Assembly: GCF_003925875.1 (NCBI RefSeq)
Contig: NZ_AP019309.1
Location: 1,798,001 to 1,862,000, forward strand
DNA: 64,000 bases
DNA from: Intestinibaculum porci
Lineage (GTDB): Bacteria; Bacillota_I; Bacilli_A; Erysipelotrichales; Coprobacillaceae
Direction of reading: 5' to 3'
A program made the translations under genes and the position numbers. The first letter of the stretch is position 1, and each line of letters opens with the position of its first letter. This document shows, one piece after another, positions 9,252-18,566 of the stretch. Below the pieces are notes generated by a model, which saw only the letters and a list, made by a program, of their open reading frames with translations, did not search any database and was not told the origin of the DNA.

Positions 9252-9674
9252 TTAGCTTAAAGTAACTTTCTTGTTAGCTGCAATTGTTGCAGTTTTAGTC
9301 TTTTCATCAATTGTAATTGTAGCAGTGACACTCTTAACATCCTGATCTTCAGCTGCACTACTTCCAGATTCTCCTGCTGTTAAATCAATTTTTGTTACTG
9401 CAACTGTTACACCATCACCATAATTCTTCTTAGCAATATTAGTCTTTGCAGTATCGAAACTATAACTTCCATTTGCAACTTCATTTGCATATTCAGTCTG
9501 AGTATTAATCAATACAGTTCTAGCGACAGCTTCATATTTAGCTTTCTGGCCTTCATTCATGTATGACATAACTGAAGGAACAGCTACAGCCATTAATACA
9601 GCTAAGATTACGATCACGACGATGATTTCGATTAACGTAAAACCTTTCTTATTTCTTAATTTTTCTCTTAACAT
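9252..9674 (-). CDS. Type IV pilin-like protein B (paralogue of pilin A)
   Basis: 140 residues. MLREKLRNKKG, then FTLIE and a hydrophobic helix that is identical to pilin A over 33 residues; identity continues to LINTQ. The C-terminal domain is shorter and richer in Ala, Thr and Gly. The codons differ at many synonymous positions between the two genes, so the shared N-terminus is kept by selection and not by recent gene conversion. GGGAGG lies 10 nt before the ATG. It is probably exported and assembled by a type IV pilus machine located elsewhere. Confidence 0.9.
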   Translation of the reverse strand: MLREKLRNKKGFTLIEIIVVIVILAVLMAVAVPSVMSYMNEGQKAKYEAVARTVLINTQTEYANEVANGSYSFDTAKTNIAKKNYGDGVTVAVTKIDLTAGESGSSAAEDQDVKSVTATITIDEKTKTATIAANKKVTLS

Positions 9675-9707
9675 AAGATTTATACCTCCCTATTTATCTC
9701 TACTTAT

Positions 9708-9735
9708 ATTTTAGCACATTAATTCGTAGACGCAA
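9708..9735 (-). promoter_or_regulatory. Likely promoter of pilin gene B
   Basis: Minus strand -35 TTGCGT (9730-9735) and -10 TAAAAT (9708-9713), spacing 16. It lies 34 bp upstream of the start codon. The match is fair and untested. Confidence 0.45.
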
Positions 9736-9787
9736 GAGAAAAGTATCATAAATTATTAAATATTTCATTAATTAGAAATAGTGTGAC

Positions 9788-11410
9788 TTATCTATTCATT
9801 ATTAACATTAAGGCCCAAATATTGCTATGAGGTTTTTTTCTGATGGGATAGATCCAACCTTTAGAGAATTCATAATGTGAGGAAGATTCTTCATAAAAGA
9901 CCCATTGCTTAGAAGCGATGGCTGTCTGGATTGCTTCTTCAAAACCTTTGGTGGTTGGTAAACGATATTCCTGAGAGTTATATAAATCATGGGCTTCTAA
10001 AAAATCAAGATAGGTATGATTTCCTTTAATAAAATGAATCATACCAGGCTGATACTCTATTAAGGAATAAGCGATCTGTTCTATTTCTTTACGTAATTCT
10101 ATCGGCATAGTTGTGTGATCTAAATGATAGAAGGCTTTATCTATATCATTATAATAAGCATCATTAACATCGACATGTTCAGCTAATAAGGTATGTAACT
10201 GATCGCCTAAAGGAATGGGTTTAGAGAAATAGAAGCCTTGTAATAAATCACAGCCAATACCTCTTAAATACATCACATGATATGAGATTTCTACCCCTTC
10301 TACTAAGGTATTAATATTTAAGTCTCTGGCTAACTCTACCATATGTTTAATAATGAGTTTCCCTTTCGGATAGTCTTCTAAATGTCTTAAAAAGCCCATA
10401 TCAATCTTAATGAGATCAAAGTTATATTCTTTTAAAATATTAAGAGAAGAATAACCAGAACCAAAGTCATCCATCCATACCTGAAAGCCTTCGTTGTGAA
10501 AACCATCAACCGCTTTTTTAAGGGTTTTAGGATCTTTAATAAAGGCACTTTCAGTAATTTCAATAATGAAATGATGATGGTCGATCCCATGATAGTCTAC
10601 AACCTCTTTCACCGCTGCCACCATATCAATATTTAAGAAATCATTAGGTGATAAGTTAATGGAAGTTGAGACAATCTCTTTCCCTTGTTTGAGATATTCT
10701 TTCATATCGATGCAGACCTGCTCTAAGATATACAAGTCCAGCTGGTAACATAAGTTGACGCTTTCTAAAACATCAATAAAGTCGCCTGGGGAAAGAAAGC
10801 CTTTGATGGGATCATCCCATCTTGCTAAAGCTTCTAAGCTAGCAACTGAATTACTCATCGCATACATAATGGGCTGATAGTACACTTTAATATATTTATT
10901 GAAAATAGCGTCTTCAAAGTGTTCAATAATATAACGACGATTCTCATAGTTTTCCGACATCTTTTGATTATAATATTGGTAATATTTAGAGAAATCATTT
11001 TTAATCGTACCCAAAGCCATGCGGGCACGATCGCAGGCTAAGTGGGCATTCTCACCTGCTTCTCCTAAATAAATACCAATCTTTAAGGAAACACTGATAT
11101 CCCCTTTATAATATTTAGAGTAGCGCACACTCTTTTCAACTTTCTCTAATAATCCTGCTTCATTGGTGCGAATGAAAAACGCATCATCGTTAAAACGACC
11201 AATAATAGCATGATCAAATACCCGCGTGAGGATATGAGCTGTTCGTTTTAAGACATGATCGCCAGTCGTATAACCATAAGTCATATTAATATTCTTCATG
11301 CCGGAGATATCAACGCAGATTGTCACTAATCCCGGATGGCTATTTTCTACTTTATTGTAATAGCCTTGTGTATCATAAACACCGGTCAAGCTATCATACA
11401 TTTCTTTCAT
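9788..11410 (-). CDS. Degenerate GGDEF plus intact EAL c-di-GMP phosphodiesterase
   Basis: 540 residues, soluble. The GGDEF half (about 1-150) has GRFNDDAFF in place of the active-site GGDEF, so it is probably not a cyclase. The EAL half keeps EALARW, NLSPNDF, EITESAF, DDFGSGYSSL, IKIDMGF and LVEGVE, the metal and catalytic set of active c-di-GMP phosphodiesterases. The last 120 residues look like a PAS-type sensor. The cytosolic role is hydrolysis of c-di-GMP. It lies next to a pilin gene, and c-di-GMP is known to control type IV pili in Bacillota, so a link is plausible but not shown. Confidence 0.88.
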   Translation of the reverse strand: MKEMYDSLTGVYDTQGYYNKVENSHPGLVTICVDISGMKNINMTYGYTTGDHVLKRTAHILTRVFDHAIIGRFNDDAFFIRTNEAGLLEKVEKSVRYSKYYKGDISVSLKIGIYLGEAGENAHLACDRARMALGTIKNDFSKYYQYYNQKMSENYENRRYIIEHFEDAIFNKYIKVYYQPIMYAMSNSVASLEALARWDDPIKGFLSPGDFIDVLESVNLCYQLDLYILEQVCIDMKEYLKQGKEIVSTSINLSPNDFLNIDMVAAVKEVVDYHGIDHHHFIIEITESAFIKDPKTLKKAVDGFHNEGFQVWMDDFGSGYSSLNILKEYNFDLIKIDMGFLRHLEDYPKGKLIIKHMVELARDLNINTLVEGVEISYHVMYLRGIGCDLLQGFYFSKPIPLGDQLHTLLAEHVDVNDAYYNDIDKAFYHLDHTTMPIELRKEIEQIAYSLIEYQPGMIHFIKGNHTYLDFLEAHDLYNSQEYRLPTTKGFEEAIQTAIASKQWVFYEESSSHYEFSKGWIYPIRKKPHSNIWALMLIMNR

Positions 11411-11510
11411 TATAAAGCCCCTTTACTTTTTCATATTTTGAAACACAGTTTCGTATGAAGCATTATAACATATATTTTACACAATCTTAATATCTTTTTT
11501 ACAACGTAAT

Positions 11511-11537
11511 GAAAAGACTATAGGAAACCCTATAGTC
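11511..11537 (-). terminator. Terminator of the chaperone operon
   Basis: A 9-bp perfect inverted repeat, 11516-11524 with 11529-11537, loop of 4, followed by TTTTC on the minus strand. It overlaps the end of the GNAT gene. Confidence 0.85.
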
Positions 11538-11799
11538 TCACATCATCGTATGTCTGATCACTTAATACTTTTACAGCATAAGAGCATACTGGTTTGATAC
11601 GGATCTGCTCTTTTCTTGCTACTTCGATTAAAGTATTGACTAACTTACGCGCTAAGCCCTGACCACCATAAGCTTTCTCCACAAAAGTATGGGTAATCAC
11701 CCAGTGATCATCTTCTAATTCATAATCACATTCGCCAATCAGCTTTCCCGCATCGTATAAGGCTGCGCGCTGATTGTCTTTCTCATAGATTAATTCCAT
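11530..11799 (-). CDS. Small GNAT-family N-acetyltransferase (YjdJ/Gcn5-like)
   Basis: 89 residues, typical of the short acetyltransferase group. The acetyl-CoA loop appears as YGGQGLARKLVNTLIEVAR, followed by IKPVCSYAVKVL. The start codon lies 1 bp after the stop of dnaK, so it is last in a tightly packed operon. The substrate is unknown. Confidence 0.82.
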   Translation of the reverse strand: MELIYEKDNQRAALYDAGKLIGECDYELEDDHWVITHTFVEKAYGGQGLARKLVNTLIEVARKEQIRIKPVCSYAVKVLSDQTYDDVRL

Positions 11800-11800
11800 C

Positions 11801-13567
11801 TTATTCTCCTACAATACCTGCAGAAACTTGTTTTAATGCATCAAACTGTTCTTTGATACTCTGATAGTCCCCATCAGAGCTATGTTCAAAATCAAATTTC
11901 TTATAGGCTTTCTTATAATTTGATAACTGATTCTTAATATTCTTTAAGGTCTCTTTATCAATTGTTTTCTTGCTATTGAGCAAAGCATTCTCTAAGCTGG
12001 CTACATACATTTCTGAATCATTCTTGAAGTTGATTCTCTCTTTCTTCTTACGATCTTCCGCTTCGAATGCTTTGGCTTCGCGCATCGCTTTTTCAATTTC
12101 TGAATCACTCATATGAGTGGATGACTCAATCGTAATATGCTGCTCATTGCCGCTGGCTAAATCCTTTGCCGAGACATTGACAATACCATTGGCATCAATA
12201 TCAAAGGTGACCTGAATTTGTGGAACCCCTCTTAAAGCACGTTTGATATGTTTTAATTTAAATTTACCTAAGGATTTATTATCCTTCGCTAATGGTCTTT
12301 CTCCCTGTAAAACATTGACTTCAACCTGAGTCTGGAAATTAGCACTGGTTGTAAAGACCTGGGAATATGTTGTTGGAATTGTCGTATTACGACGAATAAG
12401 CGGCGTCGCGACACCTCCTAAGGTTTCAATCGATAAAGTAAGCGGCGTGACATCTAATAAGAGGACATCATTACTTTCCGGATTACCGGAGACAATCAAT
12501 GAACCCGATAGCTTAGCCCCTTGGATCGCCGCTCCCATCGCCACGCATTCATCAGGGTTTAAGGAATGAGAAGGCTCTTTGCCAATAACCTGACGAACGC
12601 GATCAATGACGGCAGGAATACGAGATGAACCGCCTACTAAGATACATTTATCAAGATCATTGGGTGTAATGCGGGCATCATTTAAAGCATTTTGCATTGG
12701 GACCACGCAGCGTTCTACTAAGTGCGCGGTTAAGGTATTAAACATCTGACGATCAATCGTCATTTCCAAGTTTTTTGGACCGGTTGATAAATTGATAATA
12801 AATGGTAAAGAAACGGTAGCTGTCTGCATTGTCGATAAATCTTTTTTCGCTTTTTCAGCGGCTTCAATAACTCTTGATTTAGCGACGATATCTTTACGTA
12901 AATCAATGCCTTCCTTTAACTGGAAATCTTCAAAGATATAATTTGCCAGACAGGCATCAAAATCATCACCGCCTAAGTGGTTATCACCACTGGTTGATAA
13001 GACTTCAATAACACCTGACCCAATTTCAATAATTGAGACATCGAAGGTGCCCCCGCCTAAGTCAAAGACCATGACCTTTTGGCCATAATCATTTTCTAAC
13101 CCATACGCTAAAGCGGCCGAAGTCGGTTCATTAATAATCCGTAAGACGTCTAAACCGGCAATCTTTCCGGCATCTTTAGTAGCCTGACGCTGATCATCAT
13201 TGAAATAAGCAGGCACGGTAATAACGGCCTGATGGACTTCTTCACCTAAGTAGTCCTGGGCATCGATCTTGAGCTTTTGTAAAATCATGGCACTGATTTC
13301 CTGAGGGGAATAGTTACGGCCATTAAGTTTATGTTTTTTAGTCGTCCCCATATCTCTTTTAATCGATGAAATGGTCTGGGTCGGATTCATCGCCATCTGT
13401 CTTTTCGCTACTTCCCCCACTAAACGATTCCCATCTTTATCAAAAGCCACTACCGAAGGTGTGGTTTTGCCCCCTTCACTATTAGGAATAATCGTCGTAT
13501 GGCCATTTTCTGTAAAGGCCATACAGCTATTGGTTGTTCCTAAATCAATACCAATGACTTTACTCAT
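11801..13567 (-). CDS. dnaK: Hsp70 chaperone (DnaK family)
   Basis: 588 residues. The nucleotide-binding domain shows [53 protein letters not shown] and GGSSRIPAV; the peptide-binding domain begins around [17 protein letters not shown] and ends in a helical lid. It is slightly shorter than main DnaK proteins. It sits with a J protein but without grpE or hrcA, so it may be a second, specialised Hsp70 (inference). ATP-driven folding in the cytosol is the known role. AAAGGAG lies 10 nt upstream of ATG. Confidence 0.93.
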   Translation of the reverse strand: MSKVIGIDLGTTNSCMAFTENGHTTIIPNSEGGKTTPSVVAFDKDGNRLVGEVAKRQMAMNPTQTISSIKRDMGTTKKHKLNGRNYSPQEISAMILQKLKIDAQDYLGEEVHQAVITVPAYFNDDQRQATKDAGKIAGLDVLRIINEPTSAALAYGLENDYGQKVMVFDLGGGTFDVSIIEIGSGVIEVLSTSGDNHLGGDDFDACLANYIFEDFQLKEGIDLRKDIVAKSRVIEAAEKAKKDLSTMQTATVSLPFIINLSTGPKNLEMTIDRQMFNTLTAHLVERCVVPMQNALNDARITPNDLDKCILVGGSSRIPAVIDRVRQVIGKEPSHSLNPDECVAMGAAIQGAKLSGSLIVSGNPESNDVLLLDVTPLTLSIETLGGVATPLIRRNTTIPTTYSQVFTTSANFQTQVEVNVLQGERPLAKDNKSLGKFKLKHIKRALRGVPQIQVTFDIDANGIVNVSAKDLASGNEQHITIESSTHMSDSEIEKAMREAKAFEAEDRKKKERINFKNDSEMYVASLENALLNSKKTIDKETLKNIKNQLSNYKKAYKKFDFEHSSDGDYQSIKEQFDALKQVSAGIVGE

Positions 13568-13581
13568 TGTGATCGCTCCTT

Positions 13582-14349
13582 TCAGTCAATAATCTGGAAA
13601 TATTTTAAGGCATTATAAATGCCATCATCATCTATATCTGTTGTCACAAAATCTGCATGTTTCTTCACTTCATCACTAGCATTCCCCATGGCAATGCCAA
13701 TATTCGCATACTCTAACATGCTGATATCATTCGCCGCATCGCCAAAAGCCATAATCTCATCGGTAGAAATATGATAATATTTAAGCACTTCTTTGATGCC
13801 CTGATCTTTTCCGCCTTGTTTCGGGATCAGATCAAAAGCACCAGGATGCCAGATATTTTTAGCGCAGTGCGGTAAATCAATATAATCCTTGCTTGATGGC
13901 AAGTAAGGAATCATCTGGTAAATCTTATTCTCATTACTCAACTTACCAAGCGGCGGAATACTGGAATGAATGTCATCCTGCACTTTTTTTACATAATCAT
14001 TACGCATATTAATATACATCTTATCGCGTTCCACAAAGATCACCGGATAATGCTTTTTAGCGGCATCCTGAATCACCAGATCAACATCCTGAGGATCAAT
14101 TGGTAAATCATAGATTAAGCCCTGATCGTTATAACAATATTGCCCATTTAACGTAATATAGGCATCAAAGTCTAAATAATCATGAATCTTTAACTCTTCA
14201 AGTTCTAAAACATGGCGGCCCGTGCAGGCAATGGTAAGAATCTTTTTCTTATGCAGTAAGGCAAAAGCTTTCTGACAGCTTTCCGGTACCCGATTGGTGC
14301 GATGGGAATATAAGGTCCCATCGATATCAAAGAAAATCGCTTTTAACAT
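13582..14349 (-). CDS. HAD-superfamily Cof-type phosphatase
   Basis: 255 residues from ATG 14349, which overlaps the last codon and stop of the J-protein gene (ATGTTAA), a coupling arrangement; the longer frame to 14403 would lie deep inside that gene. Motif I is [10 protein letters not shown], motif II ACTGR, and the C-terminal motifs are GGKDQGIK and [11 protein letters not shown]. The C2-type cap is typical of sugar-phosphate or flavin-type Cof phosphatases. The substrate is unknown. Its position between J protein and Hsp70 genes is unusual. Confidence 0.9.
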   Translation of the reverse strand: MLKAIFFDIDGTLYSHRTNRVPESCQKAFALLHKKKILTIACTGRHVLELEELKIHDYLDFDAYITLNGQYCYNDQGLIYDLPIDPQDVDLVIQDAAKKHYPVIFVERDKMYINMRNDYVKKVQDDIHSSIPPLGKLSNENKIYQMIPYLPSSKDYIDLPHCAKNIWHPGAFDLIPKQGGKDQGIKEVLKYYHISTDEIMAFGDAANDISMLEYANIGIAMGNASDEVKKHADFVTTDIDDDGIYNALKYFQIID

Positions 14350-14984
14350 CCGCGATAATACCCAGCCCCAAAGCATGGGGAACAGCACATCTGCACTAAG
14401 CACATGGCATAACAGCAGCTCATTGGGTTGATGTCACGACCATAGCCGCGCGATGTTTCATTATAAGCAGCGCTGCCGCCCTGCAGCTGCTGTAATAAAA
14501 GCATATACTGTAAGTTCATCGGATTCATTGAATACGCGGTCTGAGCAAATTCAACAGCCTGGATATGATTGCCTAAGCCATTTTCACAAATCGCCGCATA
14601 ATAGAACCAGACATCATCTTTCTGATAGATGCCCTCTAAGACGCTTTTTGCTTCCGCAAAACGATTGGCATTAATATAGGCGATCACGTCCTGGTAAGCC
14701 TGCTGGGCATTGCCATAAGTCTGCTGAGTATTGGTATAGCCGGTATTGTTATAAGCACCTTGCGTGTTATTGGTATAAGTACGCCCGGTAAAACCGCGTT
14801 TACGATCATCCATAATCGTTCGATAAGCATTTTGTACCTGTTTAAATTTTTCTGTATACTCCGCCTGATGAGGATTACCAATATTGGCATCAGGGTGGTA
14901 TTTTTTAGAAAGACTGCGATACGCTTTTTTTACTTCATCATCCGTTGCATCGGGTGAAATACCTAAGATATCATAAGGATTCAT
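14343..14984 (-). CDS. J-domain protein with Cys-rich C-terminus
   Basis: 213 residues. A complete J domain with HPD at residues 30-32 fills the first 65 residues. It is followed by a Gln/Thr/Asn/Tyr-rich linker (about 75-105), a helical repeat-like region (TPR-like pattern YYAAICENGLGNHIQAVEFA), and a C-terminal tail with CC, C, CC and C residues that could bind metal or be acylated. It is not a full DnaJ: the four CxxCxGxG motifs are absent. It probably activates the Hsp70 encoded two genes downstream. It overlaps the DUF5685 gene by 14 bp. Confidence 0.9.
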   Translation of the reverse strand: MNPYDILGISPDATDDEVKKAYRSLSKKYHPDANIGNPHQAEYTEKFKQVQNAYRTIMDDRKRGFTGRTYTNNTQGAYNNTGYTNTQQTYGNAQQAYQDVIAYINANRFAEAKSVLEGIYQKDDVWFYYAAICENGLGNHIQAVEFAQTAYSMNPMNLQYMLLLQQLQGGSAAYNETSRGYGRDINPMSCCYAMCLVQMCCSPCFGAGYYRGC

Positions 14985-15813
14985 TTTTCTTCTCCTTTTC
15001 GTTTCTCTTTTGTTTCACCGCTTCAAAACGGCTCCATACTCCACTATAGAGAATATTTCTTATTATATCACTATATTCCAAAATCGGCATGCGTTCAAAA
15101 GCCAGCGTGGCTTCTGACATAAACATTGTTAAGATCTTTTCCACATAGTGATCAAAATCATCATTTTCATATTTTTGTTTAAAGGGATTATAGGTATTTT
15201 GTCGGATATCATCTTCGATATCATCATAGGCATCCATCAGATAAATAAACTTACCTAAGTTATTGCCTAAGGTATAGAGCTCTTCACTCCATTCATCATC
15301 CTGATAGCGGAAGATTTCTCCTAATACTTTGCCAAAAGTATTAGACATCAGATCTAAGGACTGACAGTTCTCTTCTTCTAACGTCGTTAAACGTTTAAGA
15401 TTGCTGTCAATAATAAAGATCTTGTTGGGATATTCCTGCTTAATCGCTTCAAATAACGGGGTTAAAGTTTTTAGGCGATGCTTATGTTTATGTTCATCAT
15501 GGACATCATCTAACGCTTTATAATACGCTAAAACAATTGTCATCTTCGCCGCATAGTCATCAAACAGATCCATGCGGGTGCGATGATGTTTGATCGGATG
15601 CATTGTGCACCCTTCTTTCGTGAGCTGAATCTTTGGCTCATACAGACCGGTTAAGACTAACTTTAAGAAGGTCATATCATTGGATAATAACCGCGTGGCA
15701 TTGGTGCCATAGAGATCTTTTAACTTATGACAGAGACCGCAATAAAAAGAATGATAAATCCGATAGTCTTCATCAGAAAGCTGTTTCTGATTGACAATCA
15801 CATAGCCAAACAT
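14971..15813 (-). CDS. DUF5685 family protein
   Basis: 280 residues, cytosolic. The N-terminus MFGYVIVNQ, then YCGLCHKLKDLYG with two Cys, RTRMDLFDDYAAKMTIVLAYYK, and later YLMDAYDDIEDD, are features of this family. The all-helical layout with two DD-rich motifs recalls isoprenoid-synthase folds, but no enzyme activity is assigned. It usually occurs near J-protein genes in Bacillota, as here. Function unknown. Confidence 0.8.
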   Translation of the reverse strand: MFGYVIVNQKQLSDEDYRIYHSFYCGLCHKLKDLYGTNATRLLSNDMTFLKLVLTGLYEPKIQLTKEGCTMHPIKHHRTRMDLFDDYAAKMTIVLAYYKALDDVHDEHKHKHRLKTLTPLFEAIKQEYPNKIFIIDSNLKRLTTLEEENCQSLDLMSNTFGKVLGEIFRYQDDEWSEELYTLGNNLGKFIYLMDAYDDIEDDIRQNTYNPFKQKYENDDFDHYVEKILTMFMSEATLAFERMPILEYSDIIRNILYSGVWSRFEAVKQKRNEKEKKNESL

Positions 15814-15815
15814 AA

Positions 15816-16208
15816 TTAAGACCGTGCATCAAAGTGATGACCACAGCGTGGACAAGTCACCTCAATATTTCCTTTACCTTTAGGCACACGAACCATCTTA
15901 TGACAGTTCTTGCAGACAAAATATTTATGATCTTTATCACTGAAGTTCTTTTGCATGACTTTGACTTGATCAAAGACCGGTCTCATGAATTCTTCATACT
16001 TCGCATTCTCAGCACTTCTGGCCGTGACATTTTTTGAAAATGTTCGGAATAAATCCACTGCAATTAAGGCATAGCTCAAGAAATAAAGCATCCGGTTATT
16101 TAATAATAAGTTTAAAACAATTAATACTAAAACCGTATATAAAATATGCTTATTGAGGGTATCTGTCCCGTAACGGCCCATCATAAACTGAATCAATTTA
16201 TCTTTCAT
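15816..16208 (-). CDS. Membrane protein with C-terminal zinc ribbon
   Basis: 130 residues from ATG 16208 (AAGGAG 8 nt upstream). There are two membrane segments (about 20-60), then a cytosolic linker, then a zinc ribbon CKNC ... CPRC near the C-terminus. It is first in the six-gene chaperone operon and may recruit the J protein/Hsp70 pair to the membrane (inference). I recognise no named family. Confidence 0.78.
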   Translation of the reverse strand: MKDKLIQFMMGRYGTDTLNKHILYTVLVLIVLNLLLNNRMLYFLSYALIAVDLFRTFSKNVTARSAENAKYEEFMRPVFDQVKVMQKNFSDKDHKYFVCKNCHKMVRVPKGKGNIEVTCPRCGHHFDARS

Positions 16209-16328
16209 GAATATCACTCCTTGTCAATATGCTTTCATTCTACATAGATTATGTGAATGAATCATGAACATTCCTTAAATATCCCTTAACTCTATTATCG
16301 CATATTTTTTCTTTTTTTTACATCAATT

Positions 16329-16358
16329 CGCAAAAAAAGGTACCCCGAGGATACCTTT
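16329..16358 (-). terminator. Terminator of the alanine symporter gene
   Basis: A 7-bp inverted repeat 16336-16342 with 16352-16358, followed on the minus strand by a run of seven T. Confidence 0.8.
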
Positions 16359-17790
16359 AACTTTCATATTCTTCAATTGCGGCCGAACGATAACTGGCAA
16401 AGAAACGCTTTGTCTCTGCGACAATCACGCCATTTAAAGAAATGACCGCAATCATATTTGGAATAGCCATGAGACCATTGAAGATATCCGCAATTGTCCA
16501 AACGGCAGAAATACTCATATAAGGGCCAATAAAGACATTGAGGATGTAGAAGGCTTTGAATACATTTAAAGCCAGTTTTGAATTATTTGTCAGATATTCC
16601 AAGCAGCGTTCCGCATAGTAGTTCCAGCCTAAAATAGTAGTAAAGGCAAAAAACACTAAGCATAACATTAATAAGCAGCTCGCAACGCTGGCACTAAATG
16701 GTAAACCTTTGGTAAACGCATAAGTGGTGACAGCGACCCCTTCTAAACCTTTGACTTTCCAGGCACCGGTTAAGACAATAGAAATGCCCGTCATCGTACA
16801 AATAACAATAGTATCAATAAAAGTCCCCGTCATCGAGACTAAACCCTGACGTACCGGTTCCTTCGTCTTGGCTGCTGCGGCCGCAATCGGCGCAGAGCCT
16901 AATCCCGCTTCATTAGAGAAAATACCACGAGCAATCCCTTTCTGCATAACGATGATCATCGAACCTATTGCCCCGCCCGTAACGGCACGAGGATTAAAAG
17001 CGCCGACGACAATTTCACGAATAGCTGCTGGCAGCGCTGTCGCATTGGTCATCATTAAGACAATGACACAGCCAGCATATAAAATAGCCATGAACGGTAC
17101 CACAATTAATGACACATTGGCAATACGCTGAAGTCCGCCAACTAATACTAAAGCCACGCAAAGCGTTAAGACAAGTGAGGCAATGACAACCGAAATACTA
17201 TAACTGCCAAGACCAGGAATATGCACCAAATGCGCATTATGTGGATCAAAGAAGTTATTGACCGCACTCGAGATCCCATTGACCTGAGTAAAAGTGCCGG
17301 AGCCAAATAAACCGACGCAAACACCAAAGAAGGCAAAGATTTTCGCTAAGAACTTAAACTGTTTGCCCATCCCTTTTTCAATATAATAGAACGGACCGCC
17401 TAAAGCATGACCATCTGCATCAACAGTCCTAAACTTAATAGCTAAAAGACCTTCGGCATATTTCGTAGCCATCCCAAAGATGGCTGCTAAATTAATCCAG
17501 AAAACTGCCCCCGGACCGCCTGCCGTGACCGCCGTTGCAACGCCGACAATATTACCAGTCCCAATAGTAGCACTTAAAGCCGTACATAAGGCCGCAAAGC
17601 TGGAAACTTCGCCATCGCCTTCTTCTTCCGACTGAATCATCCACTTTAACGCTAAAGGCAGCTTACGGATTTGTAAGAAGCCAAGACGAATCGTCAATAG
17701 AATCCCGCCGACAAGAATCAACGCCATGAGCGGTACGCCCCATACCAGACCATCGATCTGATTGAGGATTTGTGTAATTGTGTTCCCCAT
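16357..17790 (-). CDS. Sodium:alanine symporter (AGCS family)
   Basis: 477 residues with about 11 membrane segments. Family signatures are TIGTGNIVGVATAVTAGGPGAVFW and KYAEGLLAIKFR near the start, and GIFSNEAGLGSAPIAAAAA in the middle. AGCS proteins import alanine or glycine with Na+ at the cytoplasmic membrane. Length and motifs are normal. It is followed by its own terminator. No regulator is adjacent. Confidence 0.95.
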   Translation of the reverse strand: MGNTITQILNQIDGLVWGVPLMALILVGGILLTIRLGFLQIRKLPLALKWMIQSEEEGDGEVSSFAALCTALSATIGTGNIVGVATAVTAGGPGAVFWINLAAIFGMATKYAEGLLAIKFRTVDADGHALGGPFYYIEKGMGKQFKFLAKIFAFFGVCVGLFGSGTFTQVNGISSAVNNFFDPHNAHLVHIPGLGSYSISVVIASLVLTLCVALVLVGGLQRIANVSLIVVPFMAILYAGCVIVLMMTNATALPAAIREIVVGAFNPRAVTGGAIGSMIIVMQKGIARGIFSNEAGLGSAPIAAAAAKTKEPVRQGLVSMTGTFIDTIVICTMTGISIVLTGAWKVKGLEGVAVTTYAFTKGLPFSASVASCLLMLCLVFFAFTTILGWNYYAERCLEYLTNNSKLALNVFKAFYILNVFIGPYMSISAVWTIADIFNGLMAIPNMIAVISLNGVIVAETKRFFASYRSAAIEEYES

Positions 17791-17921
17791 AAAATGTATT
17801 CATCCTTCCTTTTATGCGTTATTGTAAGAGAATTATTTTCAAACGTCAAGTTAACCTATTAAAAAATGACCATCAATCCATAAAAATTCGTATTTGATGA
17901 GACTTTGGAAACCAGAAAGCA

Positions 17922-17946
17922 TAAAAAAAGGAGCCGTTAAGCTCCT
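17922..17946 (-). terminator. Terminator of the tRNA gene
   Basis: Arms AGGAGC (17929-17934) and GCTCCT (17941-17946), followed on the minus strand by seven T. Confidence 0.85.
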
Positions 17947-17956
17947 GCACTTTCAA

Positions 17957-18033
17957 ATGGCTGCGGTAGCTGGATTCGAACCAGCGCAATGACGGATTCA
18001 GAGTCCGTTGCCTTACCGCTTGGCTATACCGCA
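17957..18033 (-). tRNA. tRNA-Gln (CTG anticodon)
   Basis: The acceptor stem TGCGGTA pairs with TACCGCA; discriminator G and an encoded CCA follow. The anticodon loop CTCTGAA on stem ACGGA/TCCGT gives anticodon CTG (reads CAG, Gln). The T arm has GGTTCGAATCC. Length is 77 including CCA. The overall sequence pattern matches bacterial tRNA-Gln. Confidence 0.95.
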
Positions 18034-18157
18034 ATGTCTTTCTCTCTCGAGTGCTCACTTATAATACCATCACTCTCACGACATTGCAATACTTTTTTCA
18101 TATTTTTCGACAGAAAAATTTCAAATATCCTATTTCTATTGTATTATTCAAGCTTTT

Positions 18158-18565
18158 TTACTGATAATTTTCTAAACACCACTTTGCCAGATCCATGATA
18201 AACGCTTTTGGAAGCGGTTTTTGATAAGGAATCTGAATCGCTCCTTTTGAATACTTAAAACCTTTTTCTTCGCATTGAGAGGCAAAGGCGGCCACGCCAT
18301 CAGCGCCGGGATAAAGACCAATATGCTTCTTAAATCCCGCAAAGTGGATGAGATTATGGTGCTTATAAAAAGTAGGCATCCGCCAGCTGATCTTTTCCGT
18401 TGTATCTGGTAAAACACTTTTCAAAATGTCATACACCTCACTGAGATAGGCCCGCTGCTCTTCATCAAAAGTCTCAATATATTCTTTGATCGTGTGAACC
18501 TCACCACAATAGTGAGACTGATTTTCGTGTTTAAATGTGCGACCACATTTTGGACATGTCCACAT
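18158..18565 (-). CDS. DUF1801-type protein with N-terminal zinc-finger-like motif
   Basis: 135 residues. The N-terminus has CPKCGRTFKHENQSHYC, a likely metal-binding knuckle. The rest (ISWRMPTFYKHHNLIHFAGFKKHIGLYPG ... GAIQIPYQKPLP) matches the YdhG/DUF1801 fold, which is small, cytosolic and of unclear biochemical role. It lies 1 bp after the membrane protein gene and is probably last in a three-gene operon that begins at 19721. Confidence 0.82.
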   Translation of the reverse strand: MWTCPKCGRTFKHENQSHYCGEVHTIKEYIETFDEEQRAYLSEVYDILKSVLPDTTEKISWRMPTFYKHHNLIHFAGFKKHIGLYPGADGVAAFASQCEEKGFKYSKGAIQIPYQKPLPKAFIMDLAKWCLENYQ

Positions 18566-18566
18566 C

